Shown one piece after another: positions 1 through 11,288 of a DNA stretch of 64,000 nt (position 1 is the stretch's first letter; every line of letters begins with the position of its first letter). The stretch is from CAWAHD01 sp963781785 (GTDB lineage Bacteria > Planctomycetota > Planctomycetia > Isosphaerales > Isosphaeraceae), in contig CAWAHD010000002.1 in assembly GCA_963781785.1 (NCBI GenBank), positions 1,736,001-1,800,000 of the forward strand, given 5' to 3'. The position numbers and the translations under genes were made by a program. The notes beneath the pieces were generated by a model that made no database searches, was not told where the DNA came from, and saw only the letters and a list, made by a program, of their open reading frames with translations.

Positions 1-3000
1 AGCCGTCCAGGGCGTTCGAGTCCACCGAGATGGCCAGAAGCAGACCGGTGTCCGAGCCGTCCAGGGCCGTGACGTACCAGCGATCGGCCGTGTTGTCGTA
101 GAGGACGTACACGTCGCCGCCGTTGCCTTGTCCGAAGAACGACGTGAGGGACTCGTCGAGCACGATCGCGCCCGTCGACTTGCTGTACACGCGGATCTCT
201 TCGTTGACCGTCTCGATGACCTGCGTGGGCCCAACGGCTGCGTTGGTGTCCGGCGGCAAGCAACCGCAAGGATTGTCGGGTGACGCGAAATCGATCCCTT
301 CGAAACTGGAGCCGACAGTCAGCGTACCACCCGGATCGAGCGCCCCCAGCACTCCACTAGTCCCGGTCAGCGGCTGGGCCGTGACAGAGGTGTTGTGGGG
401 CTCGATGTCGAAGTTGGCGCTGCGCGTCACCACCAAGCTGTACTTGAGGCCCTGATCGCCAGTGACCTCGAGGTAGTAGGTACCGGTCGACGACGCCACG
501 AAGTTCTGGATCGAATCGCTGACGTTGGTCGAGCCCCCCACTCCGGTGGCCAGGACGTCGCCCTTGCCGTCCACCAGCGTGATCTGAAGTGCGTCGCCGT
601 TGAGGCTATCCGCCACGACGGTTGCCGACTGGCCCGCGGAAAGGCTGAACGAGTAGTAATCCTGGGTGTCCGGCGGGGGCGCGTTGGGATTGTCCACGCC
701 CCAGACGGTGACGCCAATCGGCAACGGCACAAACGTGCCGAACTGTTCATTGCCGTATTGGTCGAACCGGAACATATCCCAGTAGTAGGTGTTCGTGGTC
801 CACACGTTGCCCGCCTGGTCCGTCTGGGCCTGGTTCGTCCCGTAGTAGCCGACTTCCTGCTGGAAGTTGCCGCTGTAGTCATAGCGGAGGGCGGCATACT
901 CGAAATCACCGCTCCAGATGCCGGTGCCCGCGGGAGCTGTCGAGGTGATGTTGGGTTCGGGCGAGAAGGCGAAGTAGTTCACCGCGCCCGAGGTCGTATT
1001 GAGCTGGTAGATCCCCGTGCCCGAGGGACCGTACAGGCCGGTGAAGTAAACGTTGCCATCGGTCCCGATCGAGGCGCTCTCGGGCACCATGCCGGCCGTC
1101 GAATAGCTGGCGATCTCGTTGTAGCTCGAATCCAGGTGGATGATGTTCTGGCTGTTCGGCTGAGAGATCCAGAAGCTGCCGTCGGAAGCGATGCTGAAGC
1201 CGTACGGGTAGTACCAGCCGTAGTTGGATTGATCCGTCGGCAGCGGAATGGTCGCCAACTGCTGGCCGGTGATCGGGTTGAATTCGAGCAGCTCGCCGTC
1301 GACCGAGCCAGATCCGGGTCCGCCATAACCGTTGGAGCTGGTCGTCACCGCGGCGTAGAGCATGTTGTTGGCCGGATCGAGCTCGACGCCGGCCAGTGAC
1401 AGGTAGGGGTCGCCGTTGACCGGGATGACCTGCACAATCTGGCCCTGACCGTTGAGTCGGAGGATATCCGACACAGTCTGGGCCGAGTAGTAATAGCCAT
1501 AGTATCGGGACGACACGAAAACATCGCCCGGCAAGATCACATCCGGCAGGCTGCCCACGACCGCCAGCCGGTCGGCACTCCCCGTGCCGAGCGGAATCGA
1601 GCTGCTGCTCAAGTCCTGCCGTGGCAATCGAGACGTTCGAGGTGCCGGTCTTGACATAAGCGTTGAGATCGTCCTGGATCGTGTACAGGCCGAGGTTGCC
1701 CGGCACCCCCGCGTCGCTGACCTGGATCGTGTAGACGCCCCCCTTCGAGATCGCGGCGGTCTCAATCACCGCCGCCTGGCCTTGCCCAGGAGCCGTCGCG
1801 GTCGCGATCACATGGTGGCTCGGGTCGAGCACCGTGATCACCGGCTCAAGTGCCAAGGTGGTCGGCGTCACCACCACACTGAGGGTCTGCCCGGGGTTGA
1901 TGTTTACCGTCAGGCTGTCGACATCCGTGGGCGTCACCAGGACGTGGGCGTCGGAGTCGGTGTAGATCAGGTCGCCCAGGGGAGGGACCGCCGTGAACGG
2001 CGTGGGCAGCGCCGCCGTGCCCAGGGCCACGGCGAAGTTGACCGTGTAATTGCTGGCCGTCGGCAGGCCAACCAGGTCCTGGAAGCCGCCGGCCACGAGG
2101 GTCAGCGTGTACGTGTCGTCGGGTAGGTTGGCGTAATTGATCGTGAGCACCGTTCCGGTCGGATCCCAGCTAAACGACGCGGCCGCATATTGCGCGCTGC
2201 GGAAGTTGCCGGACAGCTCGAAGCTCGAGACCGTGGTGTACGACGTGTTCATCGGCTCGCTGAAGGTAACCACCTCGGTCAGGCTGTAGGGGGCCGGAGA
2301 GAAGACGGCGCCATTGGCGACCGACGAGCTGATCACCGATGGTGCCACGTTGTCGGTCGTGAAGGTCGACGTGAAGTCGGCAAGGCTCGCACCACTGACG
2401 TCCTCAACCCTCTGACCGGTCCCCGGATCGGCGGAGATGACAGCCGTGTTCAAGACGCGATCGCCGGTCGAAAACGACGAGGGATCGATCGTCCAGTCCA
2501 CGGTGTGGGCGTTGACCAGGGTGACCGTGGTTGCGGGCACGCCGTTGATCGTGAGCTCACCGGGGGTCAGCGATGCCGCGTCAATCGATTGGTTGAAGGT
2601 GACCACATAGTTGGTCGGCGGCTGGAGCAAGGCCCCGGCGGCCGGGTCGGTCGTTGTGACGGAAACCGCCGGCAAGGCGCCGGTCGCACCGCTGACCAGC
2701 AGGCCGTACTCGCCCTGGGTCGGGCTCGCGGTCAGGGGTGACGACGTGACCTCGATGATGTACGTCCCGGAGGCACCACCCGGCACCGTGTAATCGATCA
2801 CCGAGTTCCTGCCGTCGGCCGCGTTAGCGGCGGCGACGGCAACCAGGCTGCCGTTCGGGGCATAGAGCAACAGCTCAGGTTCGAACGTGTTGGCAAACTC
2901 GTTCGGACCACCGGACGGTGTGGTGGTCGCGAAGTGAAGCGCTGTCTCCTGCCTTGGCATTGACCGAGTAGAAGTCAGTGCCGGCCCCCGAGAAGATCGT

Positions 3001-3662
3001 GAACGAAGCGATCTTGGTCCGCCAGATGTCGGTGCTGCCGTCGGAGCCGATGTACTCATTGGCGCCCCAGAACAGGCCGGTCGCGGGATCGTAGACCGCG
3101 CTGCCGTAATCACCCTCGCGGGAGCTGTAGGGCATGGGGCCGCCGCCGGGAGCGAAGTCGGTGCCCGCCGTGGTCGTGCCGAGAGGCTGGCCGGCGATGT
3201 GGCCGGCCACATACGCCGAGACATACTCGTTCAAGGATGACTCCATGTACGAAATGCCGATGTTGCCCGCGGGATCAATGGCGGCCGCCCCGAAGTAAGT
3301 CGCCACGCCCGGGCCGGGGTTGATCACTCCTTCCTGCACCAGCGTGGGCGTCCCGCTGGAGACGTCGACCTCGTACCAGTGGACGTGCGTCTGCGCGAAG
3401 CCGTCGCTGGCGTCGGTGGCGGCCAGGGCCGTCACCATCTTGCCGTCGAGGAAGTCGACCGACGTGGTAGTCGGATCATTGGTCTCCACCGACCCCGGCG
3501 CTCCTGGTTGGTTGGCCAGTGTGGTGTAACCGAACGTGTTGACCGGCAGCGAGAACGTGGTGTAGGTCGGCGAGCTGCTCAGCACGTTGGTCATCTCGGT
3601 CACGCGGATCGTGCTGGCCGGGAAGGTGTACCCGTCAGTCGAGATGAACCACATCGGGCGCC
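1..3662 (-). pseudogene. Frameshifted continuation of the giant repeat protein; runs off left edge
   Basis: This is the C-terminal continuation of the giant protein that starts at 11288. Coding potential moves between frames at about 3655-3662, 2935-2950 and 1605-1625, and continues open past position 1. Comparison with the upstream modules shows what was lost. The first module has MHGSNPGDPMLF, whereas here MHGAAPG jumps frame to MWFISTDGYTF, as if one base of a GAC codon were missing. After the third shift the frame encodes a propeller with SADRLAVVGSLPDV and ISQPNSQNIIHLDSS, then a third PPDT module (CGCLPPDTNAAVG at 229-270). The repeats remain highly recognisable, so either the inactivation is recent or the shifts are sequencing indels. 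The true C-terminus lies outside the window. Confidence 0.7.
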
Positions 3663-6600
3663 GGGAGCGGCGCCGTGCATCTGCGCGGGGGTCAAGGCCC
3701 GGAACTCCGCAGGCGGAACAGACTGGTAGTAGGTCAGCGTTCCCGACAGGGCCGCGGCCGTGTTGACCGTGGTCACCACCGTCTGCACGAACGCGCCGGT
3801 GGAGCTGGAAAAATCCTGGGCTTCCATGACGATCGCGTCGGCGTTGTAGCCGAACTTGGTGAAGTCGGGTGTGTCTCCGGGAGCCGCCAGCGGCACTTCG
3901 TAGACGTGAGAGAACCCGTCCACGGGGCTCGCATCATTCGAGACGGCCAGCCATTCGTCGCCGGCGGTGACCGCGTCGATGGCCGTGATGACCCACCGGT
4001 CTGCGATGCTATCGTATTCGACGTACGGGTCGCCACCGTTGGCCCCACCGAACAACGTGCTCAGCGGCTCATCGAGCAATTGGTTGCCCGACGTGTCCCA
4101 GACGCGGAAGTCGACGTTCACGGTCTCCGCGACGAATCCGTTGCCCACCGCCGCATTGGTGTCGGGCGGCAGGCAGCCGCAGTCCGAGCCGTCGAAGTCG
4201 ATGCCCTCGATTGTCGTTCCGACGAGTGCCCCATTGGGGTTCTGGAGATCGCCCAGCACGCCCCCCTGCTGGGAGCTGCCCGACTGCTGGGTCGCCGTGA
4301 TGTTCTGGGCGGTCTGGGTGGTGGTGTGGGGCTGTGTGGTGAAATCGGTGCCCCGGGTGACCACCAGGTTGAACTTGGCCCCACCGTCGCCACCAACAAC
4401 GACGTAATAGGTCCCACCGGCCCGAGCCACGAAGTTGTTGAGCCCGGCGGCGTAGTTGGACGCGCCGGGGCTGCTCAGGGCCAGCACATCGCCCTGGCTG
4501 TCCTCGATCGAGAATTGGACGTTCTTGCCGTTGAGGCTCTCGATCGCGATCGACGCGCTTTCACCCTGGTTGAGTAAGAACGAGTAAGCAGTGCCCGACA
4601 AGGGGGGAGGCGGAGGGCTGTCGACGCCCACGACCGTCAAGCCCAGCGGTGACGAAACGGCGGTGCCGAAGATGATATTCCCGCTCGTATCGTAGTAGTA
4701 GACTTCACCGTACCCGAAGTTGTCATTCCAGACATTGCCGGAGGGATCGTTCTGGTTTTGCACCGTTCCGAAGAAACCGACGTTTTGCAGCAGGTTGCCG
4801 CTCGAGTCGAACAGTAGACCGCCGTCGTAATAGTCGCCGACCCATGACCCCCCGGCGGGCGCGTTGTTCGAGAATTCGGGCGAGGGCGAGGAAGCGAAGA
4901 ATGAAACGTTCCCGGTCGATGGGTCGAGCAAGTCGATCACACCATTGGCGGAGAGACTGACCAGGATCTGGCCGTCGGGGCGGACCGAAGCGGCCTCAGG
5001 ATTTCCCCCGACGAAGAAGCTGGCAAGCTCGTTCCCACTCGCATCGACGTGGATGATGTTGCCGCTGTTGGGCTGCGGGATCCAGAAGGTGTTGTCGGGG
5101 GCAATCCCGAAGCCGAACGGATAGTAGTAGAAGTTCTCGGCCGGGTCATCCGGGATCGCGATCGTCGCCAGCAGGTCTCCAGCCAGGTCGAACTTGAGCA
5201 GCTCGCCCGAGACACTGGAGCCGTTGAAGCTGGTGGTGATGGCCGCGTAGAGGTTGCCGTCGGGCCCCAGCTCGACGCCGGAGAGCGTGCCGCCACTCAC
5301 CGGGATCGTTTCGATCACCTGTCCCGTTGTGTGGCTGATGGCTTCAATCGCGCTGATGCCACGCGCGGCCACAAAGGCGTCACCGGAGGTCACGCTCACA
5401 CCCCCTATCGCCCCCAGAACGGCCACGCGGTCGTCCTGGCCGGCGAACGGGTTAGCGTAAGGATCGAGGGGCTGGGCCGTGGCAATCGTGCCGTCAGACG
5501 GGCCGCCATAAGCGGCAGGGTCGATGAGCGCATTGAGCGTGGCCTGAACCGTGTATTCACCGGGCCCGCCCGAGACCTGGATCACGTAGACTCCGCCTCC
5601 CGGCGCCTGGACCGCGGGGATCAGTGCCGGCTGGCCAGGGCCGGGCGAGGTTGTCGTGACCACGGTGCCGTCGGGTTCGGTCAGGGTTATCGTCGCCGTC
5701 ATGCTCGAGGTGACCGGCGTCACCAGCACCCCGATCGTTTGACCGGGATCGATCGAGAGGTTGAAGGTGTCGACATCGCCGGTCGAAACCAGAACTTGAT
5801 CGCTCGATCCCTGGTAGACCAGGCTGCCCAGGGGGAGCACAGGCTGCAGTCCGCTGAGGTCGCTGGTGCCCAAAGGTGCGGCGAAGTTGATCACGAAGCT
5901 GCTCTGTAGCGGTACATCCGCGATGCTTGTGAAGTTGCCCGGGCCGGCCTCGAGCGTGAACTGGTAAAGGTCGGATGGCAGGTTCGAGTAGTTGACCGTC
6001 AGGATGGTATCGGTCGGATCAAAGCTCAACGTCGGCGAATAACTCACGCCCCGGACCAGTCCTTCCAGAAAGACGTCGAAGGCACCCACTGAGGCCGGAC
6101 TGATTGGCTTGCTGAAAGTGACGACCTCCGTCAAGTTGCCCGGTGACAGCACCGCTCCATCCTGAATCGAGGTCGAGACGACCACCGGTGGCACGTCATC
6201 GGTCGCGAAGGTGAAGGTGTCGGGGGTGAGCGCAGTGCCATGGATGTCGACCAGGCCGCTGATCGACACGTTGTGCACGCCGTCGGCGGTCGTCGGGAAG
6301 GTGAAACTCAGGTCATGGCTGTCGAGTACGGTGGCGCTTGTGGCGTTGCTGCCGTCGATCGCGAAGTCGCTGGTGCTGATCGACGCCAGGTTGATGCTTT
6401 CGCTCACGCTGACCGTCATGGTCGAGACCTGGTAGCCAAGATCGGCGCCCGAGGACGGGTTGGTTGAGCTGACCAAGAACGGCGGCTGGCTGCCGGTCGC
6501 GCCGCCGATGCTCACCGTGTACTCTCCCGAGGTCCCATTGGCGCCAGACACCCTGACGTAGTACGTGCCGGTGGCGAGCGCCGTGTAGGTCAGGTGAGAG

Positions 6601-9600
6601 TTGCGTCCGTCGCCGGCGTTTCCCGCGGCGCTTGCGACCAGGCTGCCGCTGGGATCGTAGAGGTCGAGCGCGGGATCAAGGTCATTGGCGAATTGCAGGC
6701 CGCTGGCACTGGTCCCGCCGGGCGTTGCCGTGTTGATCGAGAGGTTGTCACCGGCGTTGACCTGAACCGAGTAAAAGTCCTTGTCGGTGGTGACCAAGGT
6801 CGCGCCGATCTCGTTCTCGGCAAGCTGAACGCCCTGGGCCGCATCGGCGGGCGTATCTTGCAGGAAACCGTTCAAGATCGTGCGGCCGCCATTGCCGACG
6901 ACGATGCCGCCGTCGCCATTGGGGAACGTCCCGATCGATTGCCCCGTCGTGGCCTCCAGACCGGTCGACCAGGTCCCCCATCCCGGATTGGATAGAGCGA
7001 AGGGATTGGAGATTCCGCTCCAGATCGGCGATGCGACGGTCTGGGTGATCGGCTCCAGATCGGTGTTTCCGGTGTAGGTGGCGCCGAACGCAGCCGCCAC
7101 GTCCTGGGGCTTGGCCCAGGAGGCCACGATGGCATGCCCGCCCTGGCTCACGTAATTGATCAACGGGGCTTCCCACGTCGGGTCGGTGTAGCCCTGATCC
7201 ATGAGCACGACCAGGTCCCAGCTCCCGCTCGATAATTCGCTCTCGAAGTCGGAGTAGCTGGTGGCGACCGTCGGCGTGATGCCGAGATTCGTGAGGGCCT
7301 CGGCAAACGTATCGGTGGCAAATTCGTAATCGACGTACAAAAGGACGTGCGCCGAGGCCCCGCCCGATTCCAGCACATTGGTGGTGCCGGCAAAGCCCAG
7401 CGCCACCGGGCCACCTTGCAACGGCTGTGCCTGGGCGATGCTCTGGTTGGGAGCGTGGTCGAAGTCGGCACCGCGCGTGACAACCAGGCTGTAGTTGGTC
7501 CCGGGGTTGCCATTGACCTCGGCGTAGTACCAGCCCGAGGTGGATGCGACGAAGTTGTCGATTGCCTCAAACTTGGCGCTGCTGATGAGATTCTGGCCGG
7601 GCGTGTAGGTCCAGTTGAGAATGGCCGGAATCGAGGTCAGTCCGCCCGCGCCTCCCGTGAAGCCGACGAAGGCGGCCGGGCCGCCCACGATCGAGGGGAT
7701 GTTCACGCTGTACGATTGCGAGGCCGACGCGCCGGTCAGGGTGTCGGTGATCGTGACGTTCAGGGTCGATCCGTCGTATTGCATCGCGACGTTCATCACG
7801 TCGCCGCTGCTGATGTTAACACCCGTGCCCGTGAGGTCGATGGCCGGTACGTACGGGTCCTGGCCGTCGGTGAAGATGCCGGTCGAATCATTCCCTTCGC
7901 CGGCATTGTTATAGTAATCGAACTTGATGGCCACGCTGTTGCCGATTCCGCCATAGCCCAGGTCGCCGCCGCCGTTACCGAGTGCGCTGGGACTGTTGCC
8001 CTGGATCGTGAAGGTGAAGCCATCGGCCAGCGGGTAGGTGTACGTCTCCAGGACCTGGAAATTGAAGCTCGTCTGGAACGACGCCACATCCAGCGCGTTG
8101 TTGGTGAACGCGCTGCCGGCCTCGCTGAAGTTGCCGTCGGTCAAATCCAGATTGGAGCCGCTCAAGTTTGCGTTTCCATTGAGGGTCAACTGGCTAGTCG
8201 CGCCGGCGAATCCTCCGCTCAGGTTGACAGGACCAACCAGGGAGGCGCCGTCCGGCAAGGCCAGAAGGTTGCCGCTGCCATCCAGAAGTCCGAGGGAGAC
8301 TGACCCATTCAGACCCGCCGTGGCCAGCGTTGCGGACTGGCCGGCGTTCAGGAAGAACTTGTACAAGTCGGAGTCGGCTGCAGGATCGATGGTGCCGAGC
8401 ACGCCGGCACGGTCGGCGGCCGGGGTTGTGCCCAGGCTGGTGAAGGCGGAGCTGAGGTCCTCGGCGGTGCCGATCGTGTTGATGCTGTCGGTGGCCTGCT
8501 TGTAAGCGGCGTTGAGGATGGCGGAAACCGTATAGTTGCCGGTGCCGCTGCCACTGACGGCAATCGTGTATGTGCCCGCGGTAGCGATGGGCGCGGTCTT
8601 GAGCACGACGGTCTGGCCCGGGCCGGTCGCTGTCGCCGTTCCGACCTGGACTTGGCTCGAGTTATAGAGCGTGATCGTGCCCGTCAGACCGGGATCGGTC
8701 GTCATCACGAGGGTGAGCGTCTGGTTCGCCGCAAGGGGCAAGGTGTACTTGTCAGTGTCGCCCGCGAAGTTGATGCCGCCAGTGACCGAGGGGTCGTAGA
8801 TCAAGCTGCCAGAGGGCGGCACGCTCTGGAAAGTCGTGGGGAAGGGTTGAGAATTGACCTGGATGATATAGGTGCCCGTGAAGGCTGCGTTCGGAACGCC
8901 GTAGGCGTCCAGGATCGCGCCCGCGGCGACGGTCAGTATCATGGTTCCGTCCTGCGTGATTCCCGAGAGGGTCAGGTCGACGGCCTGAGACGTCAGCTCT
9001 TTGACGCTCTCCACCGTCCCCTGGCTGAGCTGGAAGTCGCTGGTGCTGACCGTGAACGGATTGAACGCCTTGTTGAACTGGACGACCATGTCCGTGACCG
9101 GCGCGTTGAGGATCGATCCCACGGCTGGGCTGGTGGCCGAGACCTGCAACTGCACGGCGGTGTACAAGAATTTCGCGGAGAACCCAGCGTTGCCGGTTTC
9201 GTCGCCGGCCCCCTTCACCGACCCCGCGGCCAGGCTCATCGACTCGGAGCCTTGCTGGGTGACCGGAGAGGTCTTGAAGGTGTAAGTGATGGTCAGGCCA
9301 TCGCTGCTGAGAGACGCCGATTTCGCCCCGATGTTGTTCACCTTGAAACTGCTCGCGTTGATCGAGGCAGGGTCGATCGGCCGGTCGAACGTGAGCGAGA
9401 AAACGGTCGGCGCCGAGCCAGTGACAATCGAATTGGCGGCGGGATTGCTCGAGACCACGTCGGGCGCGATCTCGAAATGGGAAATCCAGGTGGCCCAGTT
9501 GGCGGGCATGCCCGAGAGGGCGGACGTTGAGTACTCCGCACCGCTCCAGAAGGTGCCTGGGGCCGCCGGGTCAACCGCGATCCCGCTGTAATCGCCCCAG

Positions 9601-11288
9601 CGGTTGGAGGCGAAGTCGGTGTAGGTCGCAGTTCCTGCCTCGGCCAGAACCGGCGTCTGCATGGTGCCGGTCGGATCCGAAAAGCTGCGACCCGTGACGT
9701 AGACAGAAGGGTATTCGCTGGCGGACGACTCGTTGTAGGTCATGCCGATGATGCCGCCGGCGCCGATCGCGATCGCCGGGTAAAACGTGCTGGTCCCCGC
9801 GGCCGGCGAGATGGTGCCGTCCTGGACGAGCGTCGGCGTGCCTACGACGCTGAACTCGTACCAGCGGGCGTGCGCGTCACTGTCCGTCGACAAGCCGACA
9901 TTCTGGTCGGCGACCAGCAATCCGTTACGGTAGTCGGCGTTGAGTATCGACGTATCGTCGGTCTGGATCGTGGATCCCCCAGGCTGCTCTGCGGCGGGCG
10001 GAAATGTGTAGGAGTCGACCGCGATGTTGGTATCGTCGAAGGTCGGCGAGCTGCTGAGCAGATTGGTGGCCGAGACGACGCGGATCGAGGATCCGTTGTC
10101 GTAACCGTTCTCTTCGACGAACAGCATGGGATCGCCGGGGTTGGAGCCGTGCATCGACGCGGCAGCCATCGTGAAGTCGTTGTACTGGTCGGACGAGAAG
10201 TAATCGGTGCCCAGCGCGAGCGTGGCCGGCGGCGACGCGGCGAACAGCGAGCTGGTAGCGAAGCTCAAGACCTGGACGTGGTCAAAGTAGCCGGACGAAT
10301 TATACATGTTGAGGGTGATCACGACCTCGTCGTGGTTCCAGCCGATCTTGGGATAGTCGCCAAAATACGAGCCCCCCTCGCTGACGTCGAGCTTGTAATT
10401 GGCCATGGTGAAGCCGTCCAGCGGGTTACTATCCTTGGAGACGGCCACGAGGAGATTGCTCTGGAACGTGGGAGCGGCCACGATGAACCGGTTGGCGATG
10501 TCATCGTAGGTCACGACCGGGTCGAACGGGGAATCTCCCCCGGAGGCGGTGAAGAAGTTGGTCAGCGGCGTGTTGGGGAGCGCCGCCGCTCCCGTCGTTT
10601 TGTTGTAGAACTGGATCTGCGAGTTGACCGTCTCGACCACATATTGCGGGCCCACGGCGATGTCGGTGTCGGGTGGGACATAGCCGTTGACCGAGTCCAC
10701 GTAGTTCATCCCATCGAAACCGCTCACGACAGTGGGAATCTGCGGGGGCGTTGAAAAGCCGCTGTTGATCGGCATTGAAACGCGGGCCGGGTCGTCCGGA
10801 AAGTTCGTGCCGGGACTGCCCGCGTCCTGATCACCTCCGCCGTCGCCGGAATCCGAGCTGGTAACGCTCGTGGGCAAGGTGGGAGACGGAGTCCCCGTGA
10901 CGGTCCCGGAGGTGTTCTGGGTCAACGAATGAAGTGTCTGGCCGGTGCTGTTTGCGCTGGCGATCGTGCTGCCGAGGCTCTTCAGATAGGCCGTGAGCTG
11001 ATCCATGGTCGTGGTCGGCGTCGTTGACCCCTGGTCTTGCCCGGGCGAGCTCGTCTGGAGCCCCACGCCATGGGCTTGTTCCGACATCGTCGTGTAGAGG
11101 GCGCCCAGGCCGACCGGGGAGATAGCAGGTTCGGGAACCAGCTTGGTTGAGGTCGACAAGAGCACCCGGTCCTCAAGACCCTCCAGCCGGAACCCGGCGG
11201 ACCGACGGCGAGCTTGAAACGATCGATGGGCCAATGTCTTGCGATCCCGACCGTGACCCTGGCGCGCAATCCTCTGCACTGGCTTCAT
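3600..11288 (-). CDS. Giant secreted multidomain repeat protein (N-terminal 2562 aa)
   Basis: A very large extracellular or cell-surface protein of unknown role. Residues 38-45 read LEDRVLLS, the motif found near the N-terminus of giant planctomycete surface proteins, preceded by a basic stretch. A Ser/Thr/Gly-rich linker follows, then a domain starting at about residue 203 with the hallmark PPDTDIAVG, bacterial Ig-like segments (for example VVSSNPAANSIV), several pre-peptidase C-terminal-like beta domains (DSDLYKFFLNAGQSA), a legume-lectin-like beta sandwich at about residues 1040-1235, and an NHL/SMP-30-like propeller at about 1970-2210. At about residue 2380 the PPDT module starts again (CGCLPPDTNAAVG). 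No catalytic site is visible, so adhesion or a structural role is inferred. The frame stays open to the stop at 3600, but true homology leaves it near 3660, where a one-base shift moves the coding sequence into another frame. Confidence 0.8.
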   Translation of the reverse strand: MKPVQRIARQGHGRDRKTLAHRSFQARRRSAGFRLEGLEDRVLLSTSTKLVPEPAISPVGLGALYTTMSEQAHGVGLQTSSPGQDQGSTTPTTTMDQLTAYLKSLGSTIASANSTGQTLHSLTQNTSGTVTGTPSPTLPTSVTSSDSGDGGGDQDAGSPGTNFPDDPARVSMPINSGFSTPPQIPTVVSGFDGMNYVDSVNGYVPPDTDIAVGPQYVVETVNSQIQFYNKTTGAAALPNTPLTNFFTASGGDSPFDPVVTYDDIANRFIVAAPTFQSNLLVAVSKDSNPLDGFTMANYKLDVSEGGSYFGDYPKIGWNHDEVVITLNMYNSSGYFDHVQVLSFATSSLFAASPPATLALGTDYFSSDQYNDFTMAAASMHGSNPGDPMLFVEENGYDNGSSIRVVSATNLLSSSPTFDDTNIAVDSYTFPPAAEQPGGSTIQTDDTSILNADYRNGLLVADQNVGLSTDSDAHARWYEFSVVGTPTLVQDGTISPAAGTSTFYPAIAIGAGGIIGMTYNESSASEYPSVYVTGRSFSDPTGTMQTPVLAEAGTATYTDFASNRWGDYSGIAVDPAAPGTFWSGAEYSTSALSGMPANWATWISHFEIAPDVVSSNPAANSIVTGSAPTVFSLTFDRPIDPASINASSFKVNNIGAKSASLSSDGLTITYTFKTSPVTQQGSESMSLAAGSVKGAGDETGNAGFSAKFLYTAVQLQVSATSPAVGSILNAPVTDMVVQFNKAFNPFTVSTSDFQLSQGTVESVKELTSQAVDLTLSGITQDGTMILTVAAGAILDAYGVPNAAFTGTYIIQVNSQPFPTTFQSVPPSGSLIYDPSVTGGINFAGDTDKYTLPLAANQTLTLVMTTDPGLTGTITLYNSSQVQVGTATATGPGQTVVLKTAPIATAGTYTIAVSGSGTGNYTVSAILNAAYKQATDSINTIGTAEDLSSAFTSLGTTPAADRAGVLGTIDPAADSDLYKFFLNAGQSATLATAGLNGSVSLGLLDGSGNLLALPDGASLVGPVNLSGGFAGATSQLTLNGNANLSGSNLDLTDGNFSEAGSAFTNNALDVASFQTSFNFQVLETYTYPLADGFTFTIQGNSPSALGNGGGDLGYGGIGNSVAIKFDYYNNAGEGNDSTGIFTDGQDPYVPAIDLTGTGVNISSGDVMNVAMQYDGSTLNVTITDTLTGASASQSYSVNIPSIVGGPAAFVGFTGGAGGLTSIPAILNWTYTPGQNLISSAKFEAIDNFVASTSGWYYAEVNGNPGTNYSLVVTRGADFDHAPNQSIAQAQPLQGGPVALGFAGTTNVLESGGASAHVLLYVDYEFATDTFAEALTNLGITPTVATSYSDFESELSSGSWDLVVLMDQGYTDPTWEAPLINYVSQGGHAIVASWAKPQDVAAAFGATYTGNTDLEPITQTVASPIWSGISNPFALSNPGWGTWSTGLEATTGQSIGTFPNGDGGIVVGNGGRTILNGFLQDTPADAAQGVQLAENEIGATLVTTDKDFYSVQVNAGDNLSINTATPGGTSASGLQFANDLDPALDLYDPSGSLVASAAGNAGDGRNSHLTYTALATGTYYVRVSGANGTSGEYTVSIGGATGSQPPFLVSSTNPSSGADLGYQVSTMTVSVSESINLASISTSDFAIDGSNATSATVLDSHDLSFTFPTTADGVHNVSISGLVDIHGTALTPDTFTFATDDVPPVVVSTSIQDGAVLSPGNLTEVVTFSKPISPASVGAFDVFLEGLVRGVSYSPTLSFDPTDTILTVNYSNLPSDLYQFTLEAGPGNFTSIADVPLQSSFVINFAAPLGTSDLSGLQPVLPLGSLVYQGSSDQVLVSTGDVDTFNLSIDPGQTIGVLVTPVTSSMTATITLTEPDGTVVTTTSPGPGQPALIPAVQAPGGGVYVIQVSGGPGEYTVQATLNALIDPAAYGGPSDGTIATAQPLDPYANPFAGQDDRVAVLGAIGGVSVTSGDAFVAARGISAIEAISHTTGQVIETIPVSGGTLSGVELGPDGNLYAAITTSFNGSSVSGELLKFDLAGDLLATIAIPDDPAENFYYYPFGFGIAPDNTFWIPQPNSGNIIHVDASGNELASFFVGGNPEAASVRPDGQILVSLSANGVIDLLDPSTGNVSFFASSPSPEFSNNAPAGGSWVGDYYDGGLLFDSSGNLLQNVGFFGTVQNQNDPSGNVWNDNFGYGEVYYYDTSGNIIFGTAVSSPLGLTVVGVDSPPPPPLSGTAYSFLLNQGESASIAIESLNGKNVQFSIEDSQGDVLALSSPGASNYAAGLNNFVARAGGTYYVVVGGDGGAKFNLVVTRGTDFTTQPHTTTQTAQNITATQQSGSSQQGGVLGDLQNPNGALVGTTIEGIDFDGSDCGCLPPDTNAAVGNGFVAETVNVDFRVWDTSGNQLLDEPLSTLFGGANGGDPYVEYDSIADRWVITAIDAVTAGDEWLAVSNDASPVDGFSHVYEVPLAAPGDTPDFTKFGYNADAIVMEAQDFSSSTGAFVQTVVTTVNTAAALSGTLTYYQSVPPAEFRALTPAQMHGAAPGARCGSSRLTGTPSRPARSA

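Noticed and set aside
395..4577. Several plus-strand frames of 180-334 codons
   Set aside because: Antisense shadows of the giant repeat protein; high GC third positions open the complementary frame.
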